Shown here: in pieces, positions 1 to 14,500 of the stretch
How positions within the stretch are numbered: the first letter of the stretch is position 1
How the letters are laid out: each line of letters opens with the position of its first letter
From: Morinoia aosen
Taxonomy: Eukaryota; Arthropoda; Malacostraca; Amphipoda; Talitridae
Reading direction: 5' to 3'
DNA length: 64,000 bases
Assembly: GCA_030386875.1 (NCBI GenBank)
Contig: CM059562.1
Location: 65,718,201 to 65,782,200 of the forward strand
Translations under genes and position numbers: made by a program
The notes under the pieces: model-generated
What the model was told of the DNA's origin: nothing
Databases searched by the model: none
What the model saw: only the letters and a program-made list of their open reading frames with translations

Positions 1-3000
1 GTTCATTACTCCATCCAAATATTTGGTGCCAGCTGGAAATGTTCCAAATGATTTCAGCGGTTGGCATGCGGGTCGCGTATTAATCATTAATCGCGTATTA
101 ATCGTTGCAGGAAAATCTGAAGCTAAAAATTGGTTGACGAATGCTGTTATTTTGTCCTTTTGCTGTAATTTATTTCTGGATCGAGAGCCTGGTTTCTCTG
201 AGAAGTGATGGATTTTTATGAAGTTAAGCCGATATCCGAAATTATGTCGAGCATTTAAATTTTCGTAGTTAGCAGGAAAGAGATTGACTTCATTCATCTA
301 ATCGAAATCATTTCAGACTAGTGACAGACTTTTACCAGAATTAGCCATTGCAAACTACTTAACAACAATGCAGAAATTACTGCTAACTAGTACTGCAATC
401 AGCTCCGCTTTGAAAGGCACTTAAGGCTGAAAGCGATTATTCTCAGTCAACTGAAGCAATTTATGTCCTGCCGCATTATGATAATGCCCATCTTCGCATA
501 CTGTATAGCTTGGATCACGTGATATCTCTAGAAAGTACGAGCTTCGTCACAAAGTTAAAGTTTTTCAAAAATTCCCTTATTATTGAAACATATAACTTTT
601 TTATTCGGGGTATTCAAGTACTTATACGTGTTAAGATTTGTTCAAAGAAATTGTGTTTCTTTGCGTTCAAAAAGTAGGGGCTAATTTACAAGCTGAACGT
701 CGAAGGCAATTTTTTTTTCTTACACTCTATGGTCACTTTATTGATAACATCAGCATTAGGCGTTACTTCATGATCTTGTTGTAGTGACTGATTTGTGATG
801 AATAAATGAGGCTAAAATTGGCGTTAGAAACGTCAAAACACACGCTTTATGTTAGTGGTCTTATGTTGTCATAGAAAGGTTGAACTCGCGTTGATTTGAA
901 ATTTTCACCTAAAAGTTGTAAATTGTGCAAATGTGGTAATCATGAAGTGCAAAAAGACATCGACAATGCTTATAAAATTGGTGAAGATCACTTTAATAAA
1001 TTATAATTAGTCATTTTGATATAAATAAATTTACAATTTATTATATCCAATGTGAAGTAGTATACGTTCATTTATGTCTGATATTACGGACCAATAAAAC
1101 ATTAATTACCTAAATGGTTTCGTATAGTTCGAAGGATTGCAGTCATAGAAACGGTGACATAGCTAGAATGTGTAGCGAGAGTTTAATCTAAAAAATGCAA
1201 TGACTGTCTGTCAAAGAATTTGCGTTTAGCTGAGGTTTGCGCAAAGCAACTATGGTAACTGACTTAAATTAAAGCACGTATTTAATCAGTTCTTGAATTC
1301 AGGAATAAGAAGCATTAAATTGCCTCGGTCACAACGTATGAATGAAATGGGATGAGGATGCTGAGTTAAGTTTTAAGCGACAAAAGATTGTGATCGTGAT
1401 CTAGCTGTAACAACATCACTTATAATACTTCTAATATCCAGCTTCAACTATCCCTACGAGGAAAATCATGACCAGAAATTTATAGATGCAACTGCAAAAT
1501 GTATCATACATCTCGTGGGGATTTGAATGAAAAGGATTCAGTCACCTTTAAGCCAACTTTCAGCGTCGCCTGCGAGGATCCTATTTTTTGCTCGTTTGAA
1601 CTTGCATGTGCGGTGAAGGCCAGTACCGTAAAACATCGAAGAAAATGGAAACTTTACGAGTATATAGCTTAGCTTTTTTCTTTTGTTGATGATGAACACT
1701 TTCTTTCACTCGGAATTACCTAAAACTTCATGCCTTGGCTTTTTCCTTGAACGCTTCTAGCTTCAAATCTTATTTGAGTACAACATGCTGTGATTTTTAA
1801 AGGAATTGAGCAATTTGAGGCTTCTTGCGAGCAATTTAATTCTTTACCGGTTAATTCTAATACTCGATCCTCTATAATTTCTTCAACAAATAACGTCGTG
1901 TAAGGAGAACGTCTACACCCTCCTAAATGTGTATGTTAGATTTCGAAATTTGAATACGTTTCTACGGACTGGAATATTTTAACGTCTCTTGATTCACTGG
2001 AATGTGAAGAGTTTTAAAAAGGGAAAAAAAATAAAAAACGGGAAAAATGGGGCAACAATTTGATCGCATTTGGTTTTCAATACCTATATTTTCCACGATT
2101 TTGTCACACAAGTTGAAAAAAAGCACATTGTTTCTCGTTCAAAATGCGGTTTCTAATTTACGCTATCAAAGTGCGTTCAAACTATTTGATAGGCGTTAAG
2201 GTTTTCCCAAATTTTTTCTCCCTCACTACGTTATTCATGATTAATGTTCGCTCAACTGTAGGATCCTTATTATAATGGGTTACATCTGCAGTCAAAATAT
2301 TTAGGCTTAGAAACCGGAAGTTAAAGTATCAGATCATCTAGGTAGTTATAGTTTTAAAAGATATGGGTAGATGCCCATCAATAATGGGAAACACTGCACC
2401 TCTGTCTCGTGTGATTTTATAGCAACTTAAAAGGAACCATATTTAACATGTTCCCCGTATATTGGGCCTCATGTTTATCAACAGGTAAATAAGTTATTGC
2501 GCATTTACGCATCGGTATAAAGAATGACATTTTATCAGGCTTGCGACTTTTTTACAATGCAACTGTTGTCTTTCGAAGTGAAATGCTTTCACGCAATAAA
2601 ATTTTTTATTCATTATTTAGAAAAATAAAAATGTATTTGAACAATAAAGCCGATTTTCCTATTCTGCTACTTACAACCTAACAAAACCAACCGGTAACAG
2701 CCTGGGAAACGCGATGAACGTGCAAATCAGCAGCGGAACATCAGACAGAGCATTAAAATATTCTTGGTTAGAATGATTGGAAGTTCCAAAACACGAAATA
2801 ATGTGTCCGTAAAGTAACCTAAAAAGCAGACAAAAAGTGCTAAAAACTATAGCTGCAATACAAGTTTAAATGAGGAATCTAAACTAGTATGTGCAACAGC
2901 TCAACTAGACCTCTCTTGTAGAGATAATTCGGCCAGGACTTGTTCTTGGCTGAAGCAATCGATAATTTCCTAAATATTTTCGTTTGAAGATACGGAACAT

Positions 3001-6000
3001 TATAATTAAATGTTGCATTTCATTGTAACGTAAGAAACATTAGGAATTCGACTGTTTTTGCCAATTCATTATTTTTAGACACTGTAAACTATTCTTAATT
3101 ATTATCACGAAACCAGCGTTTGAGAGAGAGCTCGTTGTGTTAGACGTTGTTGATTGAAGTAATTGGGACCGACACTTTCTGCCGTTTGCTCCCTAATTTG
3201 ATTTTATTGAAGCGCTCCTCGGCCGAATAATGGTGTTTGTATCCTTGCATTTCTCAACGCAGACTGCACTTGAGTGCTCATTAGCCAGCTAAAGACAGTG
3301 TAGCCACATTCCTGTGGCGTGAAGTTACTTATAAGAAAGTATAAGCCGCATTACCGATCATTAATTAATTCTAACCTAATATTGCTTATTTATCAGGGTC
3401 ATTATATGATAATTAAGGAAAAATGAAATCACCACTGTATACCTTCATCAATAAAATAAAGAAAGTGTCTCATGAGCGTCAGACGCAAGTCACGAGCTGT
3501 AGAATTAAACATTTGAATCTACAATCACGACTAGTAGTTATTGTCATAACTGTGAGAATAAAAATGTTCTTAGCACAAACATCCAAATTCAGTTGCATAA
3601 GGAGGGATTAAAATTTGTCTTGTGCAGTGTTGTATCTTTCAGAAGAATAGCTTTGGCTATTTTCATTAAAACTCTCACGGTTTTACAGTATTTAAATAGA
3701 ATGTAAAACAATGTGAAGATAATTTCGATTAGAGCTTTCAAAACCAAATTTTTCTCATCACTCCATTAGCTACAACTATTGGGAAAACTCCGACATCAAT
3801 GAACACAAAAACAAATGGAATAAGTTGTATGAAAAAAATATTCCAAAAATAACTGGCTTAGCGAAATATGTACTTTGGGTCTGCGCGCATGATTTGGCGT
3901 AGCAACACAACAATGGAAAAGGAGAAAAATTGCACTGCTCAGGCCACCTTAATAAAATTCATAAACTCAACAAGGCAACACCCTAAACTGCAGGCATCTG
4001 CTATCACAGGTTGAGATGCTTCGTCTGTGACATCCAGCAGTTGTGAGAAAGGGCGCATTAGGGAGCACATCATAACTCCCGCGTCTCCTATCTTAGATTA
4101 GCCATTGTCATCAGTGGCAGCACGCAAGTTGGAACTAAGAGTTAGCACGGAGTTGAAGGAACCTTAACAGGACAAACAAACTGAAACGGGAAATTTGACG
4201 TCCATCGATTGAATGGGATCCCGTTCTATACATTTGGACTCTCAACAAGTGATTGAGGGTCAGTGCGACAATGCTGCTCTCCGGGACAATTATTGTGGCA
4301 AAAAGGGAAGGTCTGTAAATTAGGACGATTAATTTAATCGCCCCTGCTCTGTTCAGCTCACTTATTAGGGCAAATCGGAAAATAAGTCCATGCATGATGA
4401 TGTGAAATTTTCAACGGAATTAATTATTTTTTTTTTATGTGAAGGGTTACTTGTGAAATCATAATACAAACAAGAGGCGTTTGCAACGATGCTTCAAAAA
4501 AGTGGCTTCGGCTTGTTTCATCTGCAAGGCTTACTAATATTATTTCATCAAAAGTGTTGACCCTTTTGGACGTGTCAGAATAGAAAAACATTAAAGAATG
4601 AAAGAAGAATAAAGCCATTTTTTTTCTCCTCAATGTTCCGGCAAAGAAATAATATAACAATCCCTATAGACATACATCTGTTGTGTAACCCGGCAGTCAA
4701 GCAGTAAATTCTGAAATGCAAGCCTTTTAACGGATTATTTACCGATGGTTAAAGAACATACAATTTCTGGAGATCTTCCCTAGCAATTGAGTTAGCGCTT
4801 GTAATGAACTCGTGTTTTTTAAGTGTTAATTTCAACTATTTTTTATTCAGGTATATCAACTCGTGGACGAGTACGCGCGTCATGTCATCAATGTATTTTT
4901 CCCGAATATTATTTTACGGGACTTATATTCATGTTCAGATTATCTACATTTCAACCTGCTCACAGAAAACTGAAAAAGTTTATTGAGATTATTAATGTTT
5001 ATTTAACTCACTTTGCTAGTTGATAAGATGAGTTTGCTTTTATACTCAGATTGAAGCATCGTTTTAACGTTTGAAAAATTAAGCCAGGCCCTTAATCACG
5101 CTAGAAAAAATCTATCTCTGTTAGCTTGGTTACCTATAATGATTGCACCCTCATTTATCTTAGAATTATAAAAAATAATCCATAAACAAACACTAAGACC
5201 AGAAGCCCAAAAATATGCATTGATGCCAAGTTCCTGATAGAGGAAGAGGAGAAACTGGATGGAAATGTTATCTGACTTCAAATTATGCAGAATTCTGGTT
5301 CCGGCAACAAACATGCCGAAGATTTGTATGCAAGGCTATTATGGGATAAGTTGTGGATCGCCTGCGATAACACACAAGCCAATTATTATAATCGATACTG
5401 CATGGCATCTTCCTGCAGAAAGAGGACTTGTGAATTCTCTACAAGTAGTTGGTCAGCTTCACCTTCAAGATCGGTGCCACCCACTGCGCCATCATTCGAT
5501 GCGCCAACCATTCAAGCATAATAAATGTATTTGGAATCGAAACTTCTGCTTCTTCAGTCTTTTTTGGCCGCCCATCATTTCGGCTACGTAGGTAAATTTT
5601 TTACTTTATCATATCAAGACACTCGTCTTTACCGCTCACTTTCACAATTTTCGATCGCATAATTTCTCTATTCAACTGAACGTACGATTGTCGTACTTCA
5701 ACCCCAAAAATTCTGAATATCTATCCTACATCACTTAAAGATCTGAGAACAACAAAACGCTCGCAAAACTATGTCAAATCAATATGTGACCTATTACCAG
5801 TCATGTTACCGTTTGCTTCTTCCTTGCACTACAGAGGGCTCTCTTGATCTCAATAGCTATCCTACTTTTTAAGTAAGGGACTGGGCTTTCCTCCTCAAAA
5901 TTCCATACCTGCTGGTAACTCCCTACAATTTAATTTCAAATTCTTGCTCTGAAATCGTTCAACGCTTATGGATGAAAAGGATTCGCAGTACTTAAACAAG

Positions 6001-9000
6001 CAGTAACCCTTACCATGAAACCGTTTTCTGCGACCATCAGTTCGAGGTCCTCAAAGGTGTTTCAGCATAGGTTCAATTTACTCTAATTGTTTTTCATGCT
6101 CCTTCACTGGTCCAAAGATTTTATTCTATTAATTGTTTAACTATAACTACTGTACACTCATAGTATTCCCTTTTCCTTCACTCAAGATATTTAGTAACAT
6201 ATTCTTCTATCTTCTCTCGCCAGACACTTTTGAAACTCGCAAACCGAGTTTCGTGAGCGATGCGTCTTTCCTAACTGAATCTCTTCAGATTTTTTGACTT
6301 GAAGTTCTTCCTCGCATTACGAAAGCAGTATTTTCAGATCGAACGTGAAATATCCCCCTTCTCACGTTTACTTTTTGAATTACAATTAAAAGAAAGAAGA
6401 ACCCCAGCACTCATGCTGCATGGCTTGAATCCTTTCTCTCGATATACTAGGAATACAAGGATTAACTCCTTTTTCCATTCACAAACGAACAAAACTGCTT
6501 TTACCCTGTCATAATCCCTCGCCTTTGTGTACAAATATGTAGGCTACTATCTCAGTCACAAGCCATTCAAGTAGGGCTAGGCCCATAATGTAGCTGGATA
6601 TATTCCTTACGATTGATTTTCCACCGTGAGTGTTATCAATCGTTCACTTGATGTGTGGAGATGCTAAAAACTGGCTCGACAAGTCAAGAAGAACGTTTGT
6701 AAATGTTATTTTCTAAGTTTGAAAAACGATCGATGAACTTATATTATAATTTCGAAATATTATTTCTAACTTTCTTTGCCACGAATCTCTTGGAAAATAC
6801 CGTGAGTCATGTAAAATACCGTTAGTTAAGAATTACTTCGAATCAAGACATCAGTACGCTTTCTTCCGTTGAATAACTAATCGCAGCACATGCTACAAAG
6901 TCATGAAGATGTTCTTTCAAACCTCGATGTTGATACAGCGATTCGCTGTGCATGCTGCGAAATGCATAACAATGTATCGTAAAATCTCGAAATCGGAGAC
7001 CGCTCAAGAAGCATCAACAGTAAAAGCTTAAGCAAAAACAAGACACTCAAAGAGTGGGAAAAGTTTTAAAAATTTGAAAAAATTCCCAAGTAGTTCAGTA
7101 AACAATGAACTTACGTTTATGAATGTTATAACTGATTTTTAATTAATTCATTTAGAAATAAAGATTTCTAGTTGCATGATCTATCGCTATTTTGTTTTAA
7201 AACGTCTACAACTCATTTTCATTTATATCATCGGTTTTATATTAATAGTTGTGAGGATACTCGCCGAAGAGGCCGAATTATTGAGCTATTGACGAGTCAT
7301 TCATCACCGACATTCTCATCAAAATTCAATTTCGTGAACCCTGCCTTCCCCTATTAATTTTTTTTTTCTGATTATAAAACTTTTTGTATTCACTTCATGT
7401 TTAAGTGCATTACACATTGTATAGGATCACGAACTTCGTTATTGTTTTCAACACGCATTTTTTATAATCAGAGCAATTTCAATAACGCGTAAGGCAAATT
7501 TTTTCCTGTTGGAAATAATGTAAGACATAAAATAACGATATTTAAATCAGTATAGTTATGTTTATAATTCTTCCGGGAAGTAGATGATGAGTGTAACACG
7601 CTCTGCAACTTTCAATCATTGACTTTGGTGTGTGAATAATAATTATTGTAAGAACACCAAGAGTAGCACAATACAATTGCATCCAAAGCAGAGCAGTGAA
7701 GACTTCCTTTCGCTTATCACAAAGTGGTGTAATGAACTTTATTGATTGGACAGATGTGTAAAGTATTGTTTTATATCTTGATACATTACGATTAATTTTT
7801 TGTAATTTTTCTTCGATAACCCAACCATTTCTTGTTGCATGCATGAATTCTTCCTCAGAGTTATCTTGTATTGTAAAGTTATCTTGTATTGTAAATTAAA
7901 TGTAGGAATGTGTCTTACCTCACCTCATAACATTCAAAACTAACTTGCCCATTTTACTTAGCATGTATAAAATAGGCACTAAGATGTAATTTGGTGAGAT
8001 TCTTCGAATTACACTCCAAAGTTTAGGTGTGATTTTCTTTAACCATGGTGTTGTAATTCCGTGACTAAGTGTTTTGAACTGATAACCATTTAATGAAGTG
8101 AAATACGTATATAGATGGGTCAATAATTTTATTTCATGGTGGTTTCTGAATAAATTAAACGTTCAAAACTTATTTAGCAAGCAAAGGTATACTATCAAAA
8201 ACATCACTCATCATCGAAAATGTAAATTATTTTAACTAACAGAGCGAATGAAAAATTCATAATGTACAACGATAGTGAAAAAGTCAACAGTCATCATCTA
8301 AAATTGAATAAAAATGAACAATTTTTGGAAGTTTCGACGTGGAAGCTCTGACATAAATGGTTTTCATGTAAAGACATTTTAACAGATTTTAAGGAGAATT
8401 TGCATTATAAACCGGTATAAAATCATTCTAAATAGAGTGACGAAAAGATGTGCTAGATCTATTAATCCTGCGAACACTGCATAAATGAATATATTATAAG
8501 GATATTTCTAAGAACATGAATTTAAGTATTTCCATTTAGCCGCTGTAGTAAGCGTCATGTCATGAAGAACTGGAAAATAACTGGAACCTCAGAAAATTTT
8601 CATTTGTGTATTCATTTCATAAAATTTCATAAGTTCACGAATCATGTTGTACGACTAATACGTTTGTGACAAGAGATGAACTTTGAAAAATCGTCAAATT
8701 ACCACAACACAAATCTGTTTACGAAAACAATTCGTGATGAACTTCAGCAACATGACTTTCCCTAGACCCCAATCATGAAGGAGGATCATTAAAAGTCAGG
8801 ATTGTAGTTTACAAAATAAATTTGGAACGCGCTGATGATTTTGTTCAGTAAACTTTGTGGTGTTGTGGGAGCAAAGTAGAGATTAATGATATCACTCCAG
8901 TTTATAAAAAAGAAGAAACAGCCGGCCATTACTATATGAAGCATGATGGTGGGTGCTTAAGAGTACGTATATGGGTGTGCTCTGCGTTTAATGGTATACA

Positions 9001-9900
9001 AAACACTTGGGAATTGTCATAGGCTATGTTTGGTGGTGATAAGTACATACAGTGTGTAGCTTTTATAGTTATGTGTCTCCAGTGAATGTATTAAACTCAA
9101 GTTTTTTTGTCTGAACACTTGATTCACCTCGATCTTTGTTCAAGATATTAGCCTAATCATTTGCAGCAGTTTTGTTCATTCACTTCAAACGTTTTAAAAG
9201 GTTGTTTTAACATGAAATAAAAGCTTCATTTCACCCAATAACATATTGAAAAATTATTCAGGAAAATGTGCTCAGTAGGAATATTTCTCGGAACTTTTCA
9301 ATGCTGTCCACGTCATAATTTCTGAAAGAGAGGCAAATTAATTTTTACAAAAATATAGTTCTCTAACATCGTCATTCTGCATTCCTCTTGTTTCTATAAA
9401 ACTATTTTTCTAAAAATGTGCTCAGCATAGATAGGATTTTTTGCACAACCTACAAGTTTGACCACGCAATAATATGACTGGAAGTCAGCAATAAGTATAG
9501 TCTTCCATGGAATGGCCCAACCAAAAACGAGTCCCAGCTCAGAAGATGAATTTGACTGATTATGAGTGTGAATTAAATTAGACTTATATTCGTGTCGAAT
9601 AGAAGTATTTAATTTATTGCACCGCTGTGACCAGAAATTTAAAAAAAAAACATTCACGAGTTGGTATGAACAACTTTATGTCTCACTGTATCTCTCACGA
9701 CACAGTCGCTCTCTCTTTGTGTGTGTGAGCTATAAAACATAGTCGCTTCAAGCTCTCTCGCAAAATTAAAATGAACTAGAGTGACGTCTGCCAACAAAAA
9801 TAGTGTCAGTATTGAGTATGAGTTAGATGCATGAGTTGTACAAATAAAATCTGTTTTTAGAGATGTCATTACCGCTGCGGTTTTCTCTTCGCGCTGGTTG
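1..9900. other. AT-rich non-coding stretch
   Basis: Read on both strands. It contains only short open frames without motifs, splice context or composition shift. The minus-strand frames at 7542-7844 and 7920-8123 are hydrophobic but match nothing I recognise. If the EGF gene continues this far, this is intron or 3' flank. The 18-bp duplication at 7860 is listed separately. Confidence 0.5.
7860..7895. repeat. 18-bp perfect tandem duplication
   Basis: GTTATCTTGTATTGTAAA occurs twice in direct succession. It is a simple local duplication with no associated gene. Confidence 0.9.
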
Positions 9901-10036
9901 CAATAGGTCTGGGAACCTTGAACGTAAATAAACAACGAAAATGTTCTAGTGTAGCAACAGCATTCCAACTGTTCACGAACATGCGTTTTAAGAAACTCTC
10001 CACGTCGGATCCTTTGCTTGCTTTCGACATTGCGAG

Positions 10037-10084
10037 GCCATGTCAATGGCAATTTAGTGTTGGCACTGAGTCGTCTAACGAGGA
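10037..10084 (+). repeat. Dispersed repeat D, copy 1
   Basis: Contains CAATTTAGTGTTGGCACTGA, similar to CAATTTGGTGTCGGCGCTGA at 12898. A short conserved block of an unidentified mobile element lying 0.5 kb from the Tc1-like relic. Confidence 0.55.
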
Positions 10085-10612
10085 GGTGCGGGCTCGTTGT
10101 TCACCAGGCCTTGTTGGTGAAAGCGCCCATTCTCAATGTGGGACAGCTAGGCTCGGAGCTGTGTAGCCATGGAAACATGCCGTGACTGGCGTTTCGGCCT
10201 CGTAAAGTCTGGATTATGTGAGAATGCCGTTTGTTTTCATTGGGTATTTCTTGGAAATTACAATTACGTACGTATTAATAGCTCATAAGAATCAGGATTG
10301 ACTTTAATAACTCCAGCTTCCGAAGACGAATAGAAATCATTAGGAAATCGCATCTTCCATCTGAAATACGAAGTCTTTTTTCAGGACTTTAGCTTCGGAA
10401 TCGCAACCGAAATTTTACCCCGAAGGCATTTGCTGAGACGATACATAGAATTACACATGACTCTTGATGCCTTAGAGCTCTCCTTTGTCCGCGTTCGTTT
10501 CGTCGCAATATCATTCTTTGGTTCCGATGTTGTTTTTTCAAATGATTTTGCACTATCCTGCCTCAATCAATTGCCACACCTTGGAAAAATATGGAAATAA
10601 TGAAAACAATCA

Positions 10613-11465
10613 AGCCTAATAGCTTACAAAACCACCGTTCACATTGATTACAGCTTCTATTATTTCGAGCGTAGATTTTACAGGAATTCGCAAACAAGTT
10701 CAAAGAATATTAATCCAAAGTACGCGGAAATGATGAGGAAGATCGCCAACGAAGAAGGAAGAGGCGTTGAGTTTTGCAGCTCCCTCTCCTGTAGGCCCTT
10801 CAAATTTCCGGTATAGCTTAAATCAGGAAACTGTGGAGGCCATTCCGTGAGAGAAATTGATCCTTCGTAATCCGTGAACGAATCATGCCCTGCGTTAAAC
10901 CTGTGGATGCGAGCGCTGTCGTCTTGAAAAATATACCGGAACCGCCAGCAAAATAGAAATCCATAGGCGGCTGTACTTGGTCACTTGAAAATTCCAAACA
11001 ATCGTGAGATTTGATTTTGTTTCTGCTCAAGGTTATCGAAACTAATCTAGACCATGTGAAGCGCCCCGAGATCATAACACTGCCCCGAGAAGCCTCTACA
11101 GTTCGGTCGGAGCGGTGCATGAAGGATCTGAAACTCACGGGCTTCTCGTTTTATTCTATCGTTGCCGTCTTTCTAGAACAATGTGAACTTCGATTCGTGT
11201 CACTATACTCGGGGCGTGTTTCTATTGCGTCGCTAACAAGCCCTTGTACCAAATTCTGTCTGTTTCGTTCAATTAACCTTAGTGACCAATGGGTTCCTCG
11301 TGCCGGCTCAACTCTTTTATCCTATCTCCTTCAGTTGTCGACGCATGGTGCGAGCAGAAATTTTTTTCGCACCTTTACTGAGCAGGCTAATCTGCTGCAA
11401 TATTTTTCTGTCTGCTTGCATTCACAAATCACCTCATAGAACGCCTGTCACGAGCATTCATAATT
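10613..11465 (-). pseudogene. Tc1/mariner-type transposase relic
   Basis: Read on the minus strand through several frameshifts and stops, pieces line up in the order expected of a Tc1-like DDE transposase. There is an N-terminal helix-turn-helix segment (SARTMRRQLKEIG near 11340-11400), the first catalytic Asp in YSDTNRS (near 11200), RGSVMISGRFTW matching the family's GGGSVMVWG block (near 11050), the second Asp in VFQDDSARIHR (near 10900), and EWPPQFPDLS in place of WPxQSPDLNPIENLW (near 10830). The C-terminal tail ends in EAVINVNGG near 10650. The third catalytic acid is lost: IEN has become TGN. At least three frames and multiple stops show it is long dead. Terminal inverted repeats were not found. 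The plus-strand frames at 11011-11509 are its shadow. Confidence 0.82.
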
Positions 11466-11519
11466 TTAGCCTAGCTCTTGCTACCACTGAATGGCTGCAC
11501 TACTGTTAACAGTATTTTT

Positions 11520-14500
11520 TTTCACTGAGAAAATGTTCTTTGCTCATATTTAAGTCATTTAAATATTATTTGAAAAACTTCTTTCGTGGGTTTCCAAGCC
11601 TGGTGAAAAACCCATTACCTGTCCTTTTTCAAAGGCAGAAGTTTGTTTTGCAGGTTTTTTCTGAGGGTATTTACCCTGCATCTGCCGCAGAGAAAGCAGA
11701 TACAGTACTGACATTCCCTCTTTCTTCAAATTGGCTTTGACGAAAGATGTTGAAAATTGTTAAATATTATCGATATTTTACCTACGTATGACAAACCTTG
11801 GAGCCAGGCATTATGTAACAGTTCATTTTGAAAATAAGGTGAAGAGACACGCGTAGGGATAACTTGTATATAATGAAAAGACTAAGTTTCAATAATTTGA
11901 TAAAATTTCCAGAAGTACTAAGTGTAAATTAATTAATTATGTCGAGTAATAAAAACCTGAACGAAAATGCTATTTCCATTTCAAGCAATATATATAACAG
12001 TTATAACGAGTAATTAGGAGTTGCGTCTAAATTATGACCGATTATTATTAATTAAGGTGTCTTTCTCGAATACGAACCTTTCGAGTTCGAGTCTGCCGAG
12101 GTAACTTTCTGCCGTATGGACCAAAGTTACATCTTGATCCTCCCATGCATTTTTGACGGAGGGCTTCCGAGATTCAGTTGTTGTGGGTAGGAGGAAGCTC
12201 TGGTGTCAAACTTTGAAATGAATCTCGCAGATAAAATTCATTGGACCTATATTAGGCGATGAAGAAGAAGCATTTCCCTAATGCAACACCTCGAAAAAAG
12301 TCCTGACATTTTGGTTGTATTTCATCTGAGAAGACTGAACGAGAGATGTTACTTGTGAAGTTAAAGGTTTTTTCGACATTTTTGGTTCCCTTCAGCTCAA
12401 CAGTCAACGTTGAATTTTGTTCGATGCACAAATTCATGCTCATTTTCGCTAGTTGATGAAAGAAAATGAGACGAGGCTAACGTGTTTTGAAGGTCACAGC
12501 CCACTCTTCAGACGAGGCGGATATTTAGACATCAGAAATCTCTCCATCGAGAACCTACGATCGAGGCCTGAAAAAACATTTTCATTACTTTGACATTCAG
12601 GTAGCTCTACCTTCAAGTTTGCATTCAAAATTAAAGTGAGCAAGAGTTAGTTCGTTAATCAAAATAGAGCCGGTAATTTGATAAAGCAAAAACAATGTGT
12701 AGAAATGAAGCAAAATTGAGTTCAAATTCGCCATACCAGCGCGGCTTTTCCACTTTGCGTGTCTTGAAACCCTAAAACAAATTGGTTTAGTGCATCAGCG
12801 ACATGTGGGCTGTGAACCCATGTGCTTCTTTAAGTCTATAAAATGTTTCCCATCAGAACTATTACCCACAGTCGGAAACGCCAAGTCGCGCCATTGTCAA
12901 TTTGGTGTCGGCGCTGAGTTATCCGAAGATCTTCCAGAAAACAGGATTCCATCTGTGATCGAGCGACTCTCGATCTTGTTCTGGAAAATCTTTTCCATAT
13001 TGTCAGTAATTTTTGTCCTTCAAAATTTTTCTGTGACTTTTTGACGTGTTTCTATTTGAATGATCGTGGGTTCATTTTTTTTCGGGGAAGTATATTAACT
13101 TTTTTCTCCTCAAATTCATTTCATAAACCAAATTCTCCTATGACGTAGTTTTCGCTTAATTCTTGTTTTACCGGTTTTAAAATATTTTTAGGCGAGACGT
13201 TTCTGCGCCAATATTTCGAAGACGATATCCGGTTCTTCAAAGTTCGTCGAAGCGACGCTGAGTAAAATAAACCCTTTTGATGAACTGGATAATGTGACAA
13301 CTCCTGATTTTCATCCTCAGCACAAGTTATTTCAACAAGAGTTGACATTTAGCCCTCATTTTCCTAAATACGATCAGATAGAGCGAATAGCTGAAGATAA
13401 TATACATTAATAAATATATTTAATTATTAATTTACTTTTGGAAGGAAATTTGGCATACGTTATTAACAATTAGTGCGGAAGACCTTTTCACGCGTCATGT
13501 TGTTTGAACTATAGATACATAACAACAATAAATTACTCAGCGGTTACTATCAACAAAAATGATAAAATCATGAGTTCTCACGTTTCAAAATTTTGAATCT
13601 GTAACTTTGTCACCACGTAGAAACTCTTTTGTATCATTGCTACGACATTAGTGACTCTACTTTGTGACGCAGGTACGAAAGATAACAGCATAATATGAAT
13701 GCATTTTTAACCAGTTGGATGCTTTGATGGTCTTCCAGACTACACATTACTTTAAATCAATGTCACAATTTTTTTATTCTAAATTTTGCTCACTTTTTCG
13801 AGAAAAATTTTGAATAAGCCATACCAGTATAAATACCCATTGCTAGAAGAATACAATTAGTTGTGCTGTACAAATGTTTTCCGTTAAGGAAATGCCACGG
13901 CGTGTCTGATGGTTATACAAGGTGGACCACAAATGAAGATATATAAATTCTCATCAGTTTTTAATTACTGAAAATAACCAGAACTGAGATAGTAAAGCCT
14001 TTTTTGAGCTAACAAGCTCGGTTGAAAATGAGAGGTCGTATGCTTCGAACTCTCACTGGCATTATCAAATTTATGCAAATATCTAAGGTATATATAAAAA
14101 TGTCTGTATAAATGGCTCTCAGCTTACTTTTCCAGAACTTTTTTAAAGACGAATAAGTCATGGATAACTATTTTTAGATTATGCGTGAAAGGAAAGGAAA
14201 AATTCTCTTATAATCAAGTTCTGAAAAACGTAAATGTTCAAAAAATTTGTACAGATTTTTTGTTGCGCGAACACCAGAAACTCGAGGAAATTATGGCTAA
14301 TGCCGCATTTGTACTTTTCTTTTTAATGATCAAACTTCTACAACTCAGATTAAACCTTGTCATTAAAGCGAAAGGGCTCTCGCTCTCGTTACCGTCGGAT
14401 AGGAAACGAAGAAGCTTTGTTTCATGATCTAGAGTTGGAAATCCTTAATTAACTCGGCTCAAATTGTTCCAACATTCTCGAAACTAATTTCTTCTCAAAA

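Noticed and set aside
11011-11509. Plus-strand frames of 142 and 75 codons
   Set aside because: Antisense shadows of the Tc1-like transposase relic on the minus strand.
13180-13240. GAAACG and paired segments considered as a second hammerhead-like motif
   Set aside because: No CTGANGA box in correct order on either strand.
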